From the NCBI RefSeq assembly GCF_010501075.1, contig NZ_QVMN01000006.1, positions 1 to 64,000 of the forward strand: DNA of 64,000 nucleotides. Reading direction: 5' to 3'. Position numbers and translations under genes: made by a program. Source of the DNA: Dysgonomonas sp. 25. Lineage in GTDB: Bacteria; Bacteroidota; Bacteroidia; Bacteroidales; Dysgonomonadaceae. The stretch's first letter is position 1, and every line of letters begins with the position of its first letter. The notes below the pieces were generated by a model, which did not search any database, was not told the DNA's origin, and worked only from the letters and a program-made list of their open reading frames with translations. Below, one piece after another: positions 26,298 through 36,588 of the stretch.

Positions 26298-29200
26298 ATG
26301 AAACATTGTTTAACAATCCTAAAGGGGACGCTTATCTTGAGCTTACTTCTTTTAGCGGCTATTGGTGTATACGCCCAAGATACGGGTGTATATAAAAATG
26401 GTGTCCGTCAGGGAGTTATAAATGTCAAATTTACCCCTGAGATGGCCGAAAAGATGCAAAAGGCCAAAATAAGCACAAAAAGTGACAAACTATCGACAGG
26501 AATTGCAACGTTCGATAAAGCAGCAAAGAGTATCAATGCCATGAAAATGAAAAGGGCATTTCCTGAAACTCCTCAGACTGCAGCGAAATTGCGTAAATAT
26601 GGTTTGCATCTATGGTATACGATAGAAATGGATCAGAATGTAGATCCGCAACAAGCCGTAGAAGCTTTCCGCAAACAAGAGGGTGTAGCCCTTGTAGAAG
26701 TAGACAGGGAAAAAGGATTGCCTCCTCACACCATCTCGCGGTACATCCCCGGAATGGTAAAGGCTGGCTCTACACAACCTTTTGACGACCCCTTGTTGAA
26801 AGATCAATGGCACTATAACAATACAGGGCAGTATGGAATGCCCGATGTATACGATGCTAACGTATACAAGGCTTGGAAACTGACTGCCGGGAAATCGAAC
26901 ATAATCGTCTCGGTACATGATGCAGGGATAGATACAAACCACGAAGACCTGAAAGACAATATGTGGGTAAATCCGGGAGAAATTAATAGCAATGGCCTGG
27001 ATGATGATATGAACGGTTACGCCGATGATATTCATGGTTGGAATTTTACTTATGACATGCCCACTATGGTACCTGCCGATCACGGAACACACGTAGCAGG
27101 AACAATTGCTGCCGTAAATAACAACGGAAAAGGTGTTTCGGGTGTTGCCGGAGGTACAGGAAACGGCGACGGTGTGAAGATAATGGCACTGCAGATGATT
27201 GGAGCGTCAACCGTCAACACAGCCAACTCTTATATATATGCCGCAAACAACGGAGCGGTAATCTCTCAGAATAGCTGGAGCTACACACGCGAAGGAGTTT
27301 TCGAACCGATGGTTCTGGATGCAATCCAATACTTCATCGGCGAAGCTGGAGACTACGACGGAAGCCCGATGAAAGGCGGAATCGTTATATTTGCATCGGG
27401 GAACAAACTTTCCGAAGCAGTAATCGGTGGCCCGTGGAATCCGCAGGGAGACTGGTATCCGGGAAACAGAGAATACGTATTCACTGTGAACTCGTTAGGT
27501 CCTGATGGGAGAATTACCGGTTATTCCAACTTTGGTACCTGGACTAATATATCTGCACCGGGTGGAAATTCATCTGCCTATGGTTCTCCCGCAAGCGTGT
27601 TGAGTACTTTGGTCGGAAATGAATACGGCTATATGGACGGAACGTCTATGGCTTGTCCGCATGTATCGGGTATTGCCGCTTTGGCATTGGCTAACAGCCC
27701 TACCAAGATGACTAATACCATGCTATGGAAAAAGCTGGAAAATGCCGGAAGAAATATAGATGCCTTGAATGCTGACACCCTTGTCGGTAAGATGGGAGCA
27801 GGTGGTATCGACGCATTACTTGCCGTACAAAACGATGAAAAAATAGCTCCTAACAGGATTCAGGATCTCGAGATTAAAATATTCGACGAATCTTCTGCTA
27901 CATTAGAGTGGACAGTTCCGGAGGATCAAGATAATCTCAAGCCGGAACAATATACTGTATACTACTCTAAAGAGCAGATTACAAGCAGCAACTACAAAAA
28001 TGCCTATAAGCTGGAATTGCTGAACACTGCCGAAGCCGGCGAAAAAATAACAGCAACAGTCGAAGGCCTGGTTGGTAACACAATATACTATTTCGCTGTT
28101 ACATCGGCAGATATCTTCGAAAATGTATCCGATCTTTCGAATATCATATCCGGCAAATCGACTATATTCGCCTCTATCGATGTGAATACAGGCGTGCCGA
28201 CCAAGGATATAACAATGGCTGCGAACGTACCCGTTTCGCCGATTGCCACCACTTCGTTCGATATCCTGAACAACTCGACAGGAACACTTTCGTGGGATTA
28301 CTCGATGCGCAATGTAAACTCGGTAATGGCGACTATGAGCATGGCTCCGTCATACAATCCTATTGTGAGCATTCAGAATGCCAGCCGCCAGTATAACGTT
28401 GGCGAATCGTCGGATCGCACTGTGATAGGTACAGCTTATCCTACCGCTATCAAGACCAAAGCAGGATTTACTCCATTCGAGCAGGTAGAGAAAAGCTATA
28501 CGTTGCCGCTGAATATAGCATTCATCGGAGATAACGATACCTCTATCCCTGTCTCTTCGGCAGTGAAATATATCGTAGACGAAGAAGAAGGATTCAACCT
28601 TACGCACGTCTATTTCAATCTGAGCTATAAAGCCGGAACAGGGAATGTAATTGTGGAAGTATATAAGGATGATCTGGATAAAAAGAATTTAGTTCATAAA
28701 CAATACTTCAACTACCACTTAGACCTTTACCGTCAGGACGTTTCCGTAGATTTCAAAGAACAATTATTCTTCGAAAAAGGAAGCACATTCTATATTGCCA
28801 TTCATGTACCGAAAGGCAACCTTTACCCGTTGAGAATAGAACAGGAAGCATCGCAGGAATATTCTACCTATTGTTACTATTCATCTTCCGAAGGCGAAGA
28901 ATGGGTATTGCTCGAACAAGTTCTCTCATCATGGAAAGGCCCTCAGGCGGCACTATTCGCATGGAACACCATAGCAGTGAGCGCAACGCCTGATACCGGC
29001 AAATACCTGACCTTAGATCCTGCTTCGGGAACAGTCGGCGGCAATTCGTCTTCTACTATTCAGGTGACGGCCGATGGTACTTACATGATCAACGGTGTGT
29101 ACAAAACAAATCTGATATTGAACTCCAACTCTTCTGTAGATAGCGAATTGAGAGTTCCTGTCACTTTCACCGTTTCGGGACATAAACCGAAAATTGTATA

Positions 29201-32200
29201 TCCTACAATCACTTCTTTCGGAAACCTGATAACTGCAACCGACACGCTGATCGATGTCGTTTTCGAAAATCATGGATATGGATTGATAAAGAACCTTACA
29301 GCCAGCATTACCGGATCTTCCGACTTCACGCTTGTCGGCACGCCTGCTGATAAGATACTGGCCCGTAACAATGCCCGTTTCAGGGTTAAATTCTCGCCAT
29401 CGGTGGCAGGAAATATCAATGGAACGTTGAAAATCACCGATGGAACAAGTACATTCAATGTATCATTGAACGGTATAGGACTGGGTGCTCCTGAGATCGA
29501 TCTCGATCCGGCAGCCCAAACCAAACCGGGATTGACTCTTGGAAGTACTGTACAAGCCGAAATTAAAGTGAAAAATATCGGAACCTATCCGTTGAAATAT
29601 TTCGTTCCGGGATTCGACGACCGCGAAATCAGCAAAGACTGGCCGGATAGCTATCATAGCTATGGCTACATAGTGAGAGGAAACAATGCGAGTGTAACCA
29701 CCGATACATCGTTGCCTAATGCGTTCTTAGATATTTCAACAACAGGAACGGATATTACAAACCAGTTTATTGGAGCAAACCTCTATGTGGCTGTACCGAT
29801 GGAATTCAAATTCCCGTATTACAACACCGAGCAGGATACTATTTATATCACAACCGGAGGATTTACAACATTCGATAATACAGTGAGGCCGGTCAATGTG
29901 CCGCAACTGAATGGTCCATCCTCGCCGCGTGGTTATATCTCCATGCTGGGATACTCCATCTACGATGCATCTTATCCTTCAGGAAAAGTCCTTTATAAGA
30001 GCGAGCCGGATCGTTTGATTATACAATACGAAAATGGTGTGCACAAAGCCAGCGGAGATATTTATACTGCTCAAATGGTGTTACACGCCAATGGAGATAT
30101 CCGTTTCTACTACCAAACAGTACCGCCAAGCGGCGTATGGGGTGGAGATCACATAATGACTTTTATAGAAGATGTAGAGAAAAAGGATGCTCTTCTTGTA
30201 AGGGATGAAGAAGATACTTTCTTTATAACCAACGGAACGGCTATCGGATTCGACTATCCGGGCAAACCGGTTATTACAAGCATCGAAAATGCTTCCGGTA
30301 GTGTAAGTCCGGGCGAATTTGTCACAATGAAAGTCAATATTGCTACAGATCAATTGGCCGAAGGCACTATCAACCAATATGTAAATATCGTCAGCAATGA
30401 CCCGCTCAACAAGCAAGTGCATGGTTTGATCGAACTGGATATTACATCCGGAGGAACTGAGAACTATAGAATGTCGAAAGACACTGTCGACTTTGGCGGA
30501 ATCTACAAGAGTATTAATTATCAGGATCTTGTGAGAGTATATAATACAGGAACAAAAGATTTATCTGTTGGTTCTGTATCTTTCGATCCGGCTAAATATA
30601 CTATAACTTATCCAGCTCTTATCAAAGCAGGACAATATGGCGATTTCGTAATTGTACCTAATACAGCAAACACCGGTTCGGTGGATGATGAGTTAGAATT
30701 CCAGCTCGGAGGAGGTACTCTCGAAACAATCCCATTGTTGGGCGATGTTTCTCTTTCTCCGATAATCACAGCAGATGCATCACTCGTAACCCGTACGATG
30801 AATCTGACTGACACGGAAGCTATACCGTTCACTATTACCAATACAGGCTATAGCGATCTCGATTATACGGTGCAAAGAGGTACGGTTGTCCGTTTCGACG
30901 ATACTACAAGTCCGATCGAGAAATATGGATACGAATATGTAGTGCATAGCAACGGAGAAGCTACCTACAACTGGATAGACATCACACAGACCGGAACCAA
31001 AATACCGGGAAATGGACTTGCTAATATCTGGCAGGATGTGCCTCTTTCATTCAACTTCAAATTCTATGATGTAGACTATAACGCTATCAAGATCAATAAC
31101 TGGGGATTAGTTGCCTTCGGTGGAACTCCACCTGCGATCAATAACAGAACAGCCAGATTGCCGATGGTAGAAAAAAGTCCTTCATATATTGCAGCCGGAC
31201 TGGCAACTTTGCAATATAATCTTTCCGAATTTGGAGATGCGGCCGGATTCTATTATCAGGATATGGGTGATTATTTTGTTGTATCGTGGGAATATTATAC
31301 TATCAGAGCTATGGGAACAAACTCTATGCAGCTTATTCTTTACAAAGACGGCTCGTTTAAGTTCCAGTATAAGATGCATACAACCTTTAGTGCGATGACT
31401 CAGTATCAGAGTATTGGTCTCCAAAGACAAGGCGAAGCCACAGCAATGACCTATCCGGTGAGACAGGCTCTTCCATTTACGAAAGATATGCCTGGCGTAG
31501 CCATGCTATTTTCATCAGCCAATGAGTATAAACTGGCTCCGGGTGCATCTGCAAGCGGTAACATACATGTTGAACCGGCTAAAGCTTATGCAGGAACAAT
31601 CACCGATACATTGATGATCAAATCGAATGATCCTACAACTCCTGTATGGAAGAAACCGTTTAACCTCACAGTGAATGGCGCACCGGGCGTGTCGGCAAGC
31701 AGTACGCTCATCGATTTCGGTACAGAAGAATTAGGTTTCGATACAGAAGGATTCTATAAGAAATATGAACTTCCATTGGACATCGTAAATACCGGAACGG
31801 CACCATTGACCATCACAAATGTGCGGATGGATCTTGATAACCAGTTCTTTACAGACGAGATCCTTTGGTATAACGGAAACCTCAATGTCTGGGATAGCAT
31901 TTCGAATATATTTACCGGAGGAAGAACGATGACCGTATTGCCTGGCGCAGGTAATAAACTCCGGACGAAAGTAAAATTCGGACCTACAACCGATGGAAAT
32001 TTCGCAGATGTAATTATCTTCTCAACCGATGCCGGAGAAGTACGCGTCGATGTGAAAGGTAAAATAGAACTACCTCAATCTCCGACATTGAATGTGAATA
32101 CTAATCCTATCGAATTCCAGCTTGATAATCATGCTGCTACTGAAATCAGAACAGTTAACTTTGATAATATCTCCGGAGATATCGATTTGGATTATACAGC

Positions 32201-34112
32201 ATCTATCAAGTACAGAAGGTATGCTTCCGAAGCACATCTCAACTCGGCAGGTGAAGCAGAAACAATAGGTACCTTAGCCGAACCGATATCTTTTTCGGAA
32301 AGCGTGCAACCGCTTTTGGCTGCTTCTACTAAAGCTGCAACTGACTATAACAGAGTTCTGGAATATACCGAAGATTTCGATGCCATCAATATAGTCATCG
32401 GATTGGGAGGATCAGAGCGTTTTACTGCTGCAACCCATTTCAATGCAGGACCTGAAGGTTTCAATGTGGCAGCTGTAGCAACCTGGTTCCGGGCTGAAGG
32501 TATTACTGAAGGAATTGTCGAAGCGGAAGTCAGAGCAGGTGGAAATAATATTATAGATGCTGTGACCGTGGCTAAAGGTACATTCTCATTTACGAATCCA
32601 AATGGTAACGATAATTATGGAGGCATAAAAGTAATAGAATTGGATAATGAAGCAACTATTTATCCAAATGAAGACTTCTATGTCATATTCAGATATCCGT
32701 TATTGCTCAGTTCTCCTCAGGGGGCGGTAGACTCGCTTGATGTAGAAACTGTTCCTTTCCGCTATATGTTTAGAAGAAACAATAGTTGGTATGATCTTCA
32801 AACAGGATTTGTGGGTACTACTCATACCGCATATATGCATATAGCGCTCGAAAAAGATGCTAAAGGCAGTGGCTGGGTGAGAATTCTTAACAATGAAGCA
32901 GGTATTGTTCCTGTAGGAGGTTCATCATCATTGCAGCTGGAAGCTAATGCGGCCAATGCTATACAAGGCGAACAGAAAGCATCCTTGATATTCAAATCGA
33001 ACGATTTGGTAAATCCGCAAATAGAAATTCCGGTAGTATTGAATCTGAATAAAGGACCTCAATTTGTCAATGCTCCACTTGCAGTAACAGTGGCAGAAAC
33101 CGAAACACGCAATTTATCGATTGCGGTCGAAGATGCCGAAAACGATGTTATAAGCAGCGTTACAGCAACGACAACGTTAGACTTTGTGACTTATACTTAC
33201 AATAGTGGAACACTGAGACTTGTCATCGCTCCGGGTTATGCTGATGCGGGAACTCATACAATGAACTTCAACGCAACAGATGAACATGGTATGATTACCG
33301 AATATGCATTGCAAATTAAGGTGACGAATACGAACCGTCTCCCTTACTACTCGGGTAGTGTGACAAGCTTCACCTACAGTGTACAGAATGATGAACAGAC
33401 TTACAATATCAATGACTTCTTCTCAGATCCTGATGATGATGATGTGCTTTCTTTCGTTGCCACATCTCAGAATCCTGCGCTTATGACCGTTTACGGATCA
33501 ACGGAAACGTTCAAAGTGAAGCCGGTAGCAGTGGGTAATACATCGCTTGATTTTGTGGTGACAGACGACCATGGAGGACAAGTCCTTCACTCTATCCCTG
33601 TTCAGATAGAAGATTGTATTGCATCGGAAGTCATTGTACAAAAATGGAATTCTGTACTATTGGTCAACAATGCTAATGGAGAATACAGAGCCGATGGCTA
33701 CCAATGGTATAAGAACGGTACTCCTATAGATGGTGCTACAAAACAATATTATACACCAACTGATGGTTCGCAAGAACTCGATTTCAGTGCAGTATACTAT
33801 GCACGTATGACTAAGCAAGACGGGCATGTCGTTTATAGCTGTAACTATACTCCGCAACGGATGGATGTTTCGTTAAGTATCTATCCTAATCCGGTGAAGA
33901 GAGGCGAACAGCTGACATTGAGAGCCGAATTGCCTGATTTGACAACTAATCCGATAACTATCCAGATTGTGAATATGTCGGGTCAAATTGTGAAAAAACA
34001 GGTAAGCAAAGATTCTACGACATCTATCGATGTACCTGCTAATATAGGATCGTATGTTCTCAAAGTATCTCAGGGCGACCTAAGTAAAACATTTAAAATC
34101 ATTGTAGAGTAA
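26298..34112 (+). CDS. Giant T9SS-secreted subtilisin-like (S8) protease
   Basis: 2604 residues. A signal peptide (to about 26) and an inhibitor-like propeptide (about 30-150) precede an S8 catalytic domain with Asp208 (VSVHDAGID), His265 (DHGTHVAG) and Ser450 (DGTSMACPHVSG). Downstream are a fibronectin III domain (about 530-620) and several repeated modules of about 300-350 residues that alternate a jelly-roll-like segment (for example VPMEFKFPYYNTEQDTIYIT) with HYDIN/ASPM-like Ig domains. Two cadherin-like domains (about 2250-2430) follow, then a C-terminal T9SS sorting domain (SIYPNPVKRGEQLTL to KTFKIIVE). The protease is thus exported by the type IX system and attached to or released from the cell surface. 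The likely role is degradation of extracellular protein or glycoprotein. The next gene is 10 bases downstream. Confidence 0.88.
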   Translation: MKHCLTILKGTLILSLLLLAAIGVYAQDTGVYKNGVRQGVINVKFTPEMAEKMQKAKISTKSDKLSTGIATFDKAAKSINAMKMKRAFPETPQTAAKLRKYGLHLWYTIEMDQNVDPQQAVEAFRKQEGVALVEVDREKGLPPHTISRYIPGMVKAGSTQPFDDPLLKDQWHYNNTGQYGMPDVYDANVYKAWKLTAGKSNIIVSVHDAGIDTNHEDLKDNMWVNPGEINSNGLDDDMNGYADDIHGWNFTYDMPTMVPADHGTHVAGTIAAVNNNGKGVSGVAGGTGNGDGVKIMALQMIGASTVNTANSYIYAANNGAVISQNSWSYTREGVFEPMVLDAIQYFIGEAGDYDGSPMKGGIVIFASGNKLSEAVIGGPWNPQGDWYPGNREYVFTVNSLGPDGRITGYSNFGTWTNISAPGGNSSAYGSPASVLSTLVGNEYGYMDGTSMACPHVSGIAALALANSPTKMTNTMLWKKLENAGRNIDALNADTLVGKMGAGGIDALLAVQNDEKIAPNRIQDLEIKIFDESSATLEWTVPEDQDNLKPEQYTVYYSKEQITSSNYKNAYKLELLNTAEAGEKITATVEGLVGNTIYYFAVTSADIFENVSDLSNIISGKSTIFASIDVNTGVPTKDITMAANVPVSPIATTSFDILNNSTGTLSWDYSMRNVNSVMATMSMAPSYNPIVSIQNASRQYNVGESSDRTVIGTAYPTAIKTKAGFTPFEQVEKSYTLPLNIAFIGDNDTSIPVSSAVKYIVDEEEGFNLTHVYFNLSYKAGTGNVIVEVYKDDLDKKNLVHKQYFNYHLDLYRQDVSVDFKEQLFFEKGSTFYIAIHVPKGNLYPLRIEQEASQEYSTYCYYSSSEGEEWVLLEQVLSSWKGPQAALFAWNTIAVSATPDTGKYLTLDPASGTVGGNSSSTIQVTADGTYMINGVYKTNLILNSNSSVDSELRVPVTFTVSGHKPKIVYPTITSFGNLITATDTLIDVVFENHGYGLIKNLTASITGSSDFTLVGTPADKILARNNARFRVKFSPSVAGNINGTLKITDGTSTFNVSLNGIGLGAPEIDLDPAAQTKPGLTLGSTVQAEIKVKNIGTYPLKYFVPGFDDREISKDWPDSYHSYGYIVRGNNASVTTDTSLPNAFLDISTTGTDITNQFIGANLYVAVPMEFKFPYYNTEQDTIYITTGGFTTFDNTVRPVNVPQLNGPSSPRGYISMLGYSIYDASYPSGKVLYKSEPDRLIIQYENGVHKASGDIYTAQMVLHANGDIRFYYQTVPPSGVWGGDHIMTFIEDVEKKDALLVRDEEDTFFITNGTAIGFDYPGKPVITSIENASGSVSPGEFVTMKVNIATDQLAEGTINQYVNIVSNDPLNKQVHGLIELDITSGGTENYRMSKDTVDFGGIYKSINYQDLVRVYNTGTKDLSVGSVSFDPAKYTITYPALIKAGQYGDFVIVPNTANTGSVDDELEFQLGGGTLETIPLLGDVSLSPIITADASLVTRTMNLTDTEAIPFTITNTGYSDLDYTVQRGTVVRFDDTTSPIEKYGYEYVVHSNGEATYNWIDITQTGTKIPGNGLANIWQDVPLSFNFKFYDVDYNAIKINNWGLVAFGGTPPAINNRTARLPMVEKSPSYIAAGLATLQYNLSEFGDAAGFYYQDMGDYFVVSWEYYTIRAMGTNSMQLILYKDGSFKFQYKMHTTFSAMTQYQSIGLQRQGEATAMTYPVRQALPFTKDMPGVAMLFSSANEYKLAPGASASGNIHVEPAKAYAGTITDTLMIKSNDPTTPVWKKPFNLTVNGAPGVSASSTLIDFGTEELGFDTEGFYKKYELPLDIVNTGTAPLTITNVRMDLDNQFFTDEILWYNGNLNVWDSISNIFTGGRTMTVLPGAGNKLRTKVKFGPTTDGNFADVIIFSTDAGEVRVDVKGKIELPQSPTLNVNTNPIEFQLDNHAATEIRTVNFDNISGDIDLDYTASIKYRRYASEAHLNSAGEAETIGTLAEPISFSESVQPLLAASTKAATDYNRVLEYTEDFDAINIVIGLGGSERFTAATHFNAGPEGFNVAAVATWFRAEGITEGIVEAEVRAGGNNIIDAVTVAKGTFSFTNPNGNDNYGGIKVIELDNEATIYPNEDFYVIFRYPLLLSSPQGAVDSLDVETVPFRYMFRRNNSWYDLQTGFVGTTHTAYMHIALEKDAKGSGWVRILNNEAGIVPVGGSSSLQLEANAANAIQGEQKASLIFKSNDLVNPQIEIPVVLNLNKGPQFVNAPLAVTVAETETRNLSIAVEDAENDVISSVTATTTLDFVTYTYNSGTLRLVIAPGYADAGTHTMNFNATDEHGMITEYALQIKVTNTNRLPYYSGSVTSFTYSVQNDEQTYNINDFFSDPDDDDVLSFVATSQNPALMTVYGSTETFKVKPVAVGNTSLDFVVTDDHGGQVLHSIPVQIEDCIASEVIVQKWNSVLLVNNANGEYRADGYQWYKNGTPIDGATKQYYTPTDGSQELDFSAVYYARMTKQDGHVVYSCNYTPQRMDVSLSIYPNPVKRGEQLTLRAELPDLTTNPITIQIVNMSGQIVKKQVSKDSTTSIDVPANIGSYVLKVSQGDLSKTFKIIVE

Positions 34113-34122
34113 AAAAAGCATC

Positions 34123-34998
34123 ATGAGAAAAATAAATAGTATACTTATACTTGTTGTGTTCTTGATCTTCCCTTTGGGGAAGATCAGTGCACAAACTCCA
34201 ACACATGAGATATCGGTTCAGGGGGGCATGGGACTTTCGGGATTGAAATTGAGTATGAATCATGGAGATTCGAAACAGAAATTCGGAGGAAGCTTCGGAG
34301 TAGGCTATACCTATTTCTTTAACGAAAACTTCGGGCTGAATACCGGGTTAGAAGTTTCTTTCCTGTCATCAGAAGCTAAGTTTGCCGGAATGAGCGATCG
34401 TTATAATACGGTGGATAGTAGTGGAGATTCTTATCAATTCAGATCCGAGATTGGCAGTTATAAAGAAACACATAATACGACTTATCTGAATGTTCCGATA
34501 ATGGCTCAATACCAAAGGCCGGTATGGAATTCTCACCAGTTGTATTGTGCGCTTGGATTCAAAATCGGACTTCCTGTTACGTCTAAGTATGAGACCAATG
34601 GAACAAGCATCAAAACATCGGGATATTATCCACAATATGGGATGATAGTGGATGATATGGCATTTTTCGGTTTTGGAAACTACCAGAGCCGGACAGTAGA
34701 TAAAACGGTGGATCTGAAAGTAGCTTTTATGTTGGCTGCCGAAGTGGGAATGAAGTGGGAGCTTACTCAATCTCTTGCTGTTTACACAGGAGCTTATTTG
34801 GATTATGGGTTGAATGATGTAAGTAAAAGCGGCAAAAAGTTTATGATTTACGATGCATTCGAGCCTACTCATTATGTCAACAACAGCATACTCGAGTCTC
34901 AATATACGAACAATGGTAATACAAGAGATATTGCAGATAAAGTGATTCCTTTAAGCATTGGATTGAGGGTGAGAGTTGCCTTTAATGCATTCCAATAA
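34123..34998 (+). CDS. Outer membrane beta-barrel protein
   Basis: 291 residues with a signal peptide ending KISAQ. Alternating beta-strands (GGSFGVGYTYFFNENFGLNTGLEVSF split over two strands) and glycine/aromatic girdles resemble the PorT/OmpA-type eight- to ten-strand barrels (PF13568-like). It lies 10 bases after the giant protease gene and probably shares its transcript, so it may help anchor or move that protein. That link is inference. Confidence 0.72.
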   Translation: MRKINSILILVVFLIFPLGKISAQTPTHEISVQGGMGLSGLKLSMNHGDSKQKFGGSFGVGYTYFFNENFGLNTGLEVSFLSSEAKFAGMSDRYNTVDSSGDSYQFRSEIGSYKETHNTTYLNVPIMAQYQRPVWNSHQLYCALGFKIGLPVTSKYETNGTSIKTSGYYPQYGMIVDDMAFFGFGNYQSRTVDKTVDLKVAFMLAAEVGMKWELTQSLAVYTGAYLDYGLNDVSKSGKKFMIYDAFEPTHYVNNSILESQYTNNGNTRDIADKVIPLSIGLRVRVAFNAFQ

Positions 34999-35032
34999 TT
35001 AGGGAAAGAAACGAAGAAAATACGTTGTAAAG

Positions 35033-35067
35033 AAGAGGCTGCTTCACTGTGAAGCAGCCTCTTTTAT
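35033..35067. terminator. Bidirectional terminator between convergent genes
   Basis: Perfect 14-bp stem, AAGAGGCTGCTTCA at 35033-35046 and its complement at 35050-35063, with a three-base loop, T run on the right and A-rich left flank. It serves the barrel gene and the convergent nucleotidyltransferase gene. Confidence 0.8.
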
Positions 35068-35087
35068 GTCGGAGTATCCGGTATTAA

Positions 35088-35993
35088 TTATGAGAACAAT
35101 TGCTTAGGATATACTTTGTTGTCTACCAATTCCTGAATCTTCATCATCACTTCGGGCTTATCTTTGGCATAAGTGACTCCGAACCACTTAGACGGTGTGT
35201 TCTTCATCATCACTTTTACTTCCCCTTTGCTGACAAGCTTGTTTATCTCGGTCGGAATCAGGAACTCGGCTTTCGGGTTATTCTGGTTCTCTTTCAGGAA
35301 TTCGACAAAAGCCTTCTCGGATAAGTCGAAATAGTCGGGAGTGAAGCCCCACATGTTCATAGAGACGAGCGTCGATGTCGATAGGTTCTTCCATTCGCCG
35401 TCATCGTCCAGGAAACGCGGAACACCATTTACCTGTTCTATTTTGGTGCGCTCAACAACCTGTGTCAGATAGTTGTCGCTGTCCACTTCGCATATCCCTC
35501 TGGCTACCGTTCCACTATCCGAGAGGGTATAGCCCAGCAGATAACCTATCATGCAATAGCGGCGTTCTGTATTGGCCATTTGCTTCAATTGTCCGGCAAG
35601 AATCTGGAAACTTTCGCGGCCATAGAAGTCGTCGGCATTGATGATGGCGAAAGGCTCTTTTATTACATCACGTCCCATGAGTAGAGCGTGGTTGGTTCCC
35701 CAAGGTTTTTCACGTTCGGGATTGAGTGTAAATCCGTCGGGCAGGTAGTCTAATTCCTGAAATACGACTTCTACCTCGGTTATTTTCTCATATTTAGAGA
35801 TAATCTTTTCTCTGAACTCTTTCTCGAAGGAATGACGAATCACGAAGACGATTTTTCCGAATCCCGACTTCAGAGCATCGTAAACGGAATAATCCATGAT
35901 TGTTTCGCCACTGGGACCGACCTCGTCTAATTGTTTCAAACCTCCGTAGCGGCTACCCATACCGGCAGCAAGGATAAATAATGTTGGTTTCAT
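35088..35993 (-). CDS. NDP-sugar-type nucleotidyltransferase
   Basis: 301 residues with the nucleotidyltransferase fold of the GlmU/RmlA group. The nucleotide-binding loop LAAGMGSRYGGLKQLDEVG is at the very N-terminus. FAIINADDFYG is the metal-binding Asp region, and MIGYLLGYTLSDSGTVARGIC contacts sugar. The usual reaction joins a nucleoside triphosphate to a sugar phosphate; the specific sugar cannot be read. It is monocistronic, without envelope-sugar genes beside it. Confidence 0.82.
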   Translation of the reverse strand: MKPTLFILAAGMGSRYGGLKQLDEVGPSGETIMDYSVYDALKSGFGKIVFVIRHSFEKEFREKIISKYEKITEVEVVFQELDYLPDGFTLNPEREKPWGTNHALLMGRDVIKEPFAIINADDFYGRESFQILAGQLKQMANTERRYCMIGYLLGYTLSDSGTVARGICEVDSDNYLTQVVERTKIEQVNGVPRFLDDDGEWKNLSTSTLVSMNMWGFTPDYFDLSEKAFVEFLKENQNNPKAEFLIPTEINKLVSKGEVKVMMKNTPSKWFGVTYAKDKPEVMMKIQELVDNKVYPKQLFS

Positions 35994-36588
35994 TTTTTAG
36001 GGTTGTTTTGGTTTTAGTCTTAATTATTTGGATACTTTATGCATGACACATTGGTGCCTGAATTGCATATCAGCCATTAAGACAAGGTTTTTTGTTAAAA
36101 GGTTAAAGTGTCGGCACAAAAATAAGGAGTATCTGTTGTTTTTCCAAATGTGGTGGAAAGGAACTATATAAAAAAGGAAAGGTTGTCATCACGACAACCA
36201 ATCTTCATTGTTAACCTTAAATCTAATACTATGAAAAACACATTACAAATATACGGTGGATTTTGACATGATGCAAATAATTAGCCTGATAAATAGGATA
36301 GTTTAAAATTGTTTAACTTTCGTGCTTTTTGAGCGACATTTTGTTAACAAAAATTCGAATAAACGTGATTAATATTAAGGGATATTTCGAAATATAAGGG
36401 GGCTAAAATAGCATAATGAAAGTCCTGTTGCCGGGGAGAATAGAAAAAAGACACCATAGGACGCTAAACAACTATTGCATGCGCAATGACTTGAAAATCA
36501 AAAAAATAAAATCAAAGTTTAACATGGTTTCTTTTGAAACTAATTTGCAAAAACATACCTTTGCCAGCTATAATCAACAGCATAATAC
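35994..36588. other. 595-base intergenic stretch with a leader-like hairpin and micro-ORF
   Basis: No full gene. It contains the hairpin and 11-codon frame at 36181-36266 described separately, then AT-rich sequence. The longer frames at 36416-36743 overlap the porin gene start and have no credible protein character. Confidence 0.55.
36181..36266 (+). promoter_or_regulatory. Hairpin followed by an 11-codon micro-ORF
   Basis: GGTTGTC (36181-36187) pairs with GACAACC (36193-36199). After 31 bases comes ATG at 36231 opening the peptide MKNTLQIYGGF, with a stop at 36264-36266. The arrangement resembles a leader peptide or the 5' part of a small RNA. No gene follows for about 320 bases, so it may be an independent transcript or a remnant. 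Confidence 0.4.
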
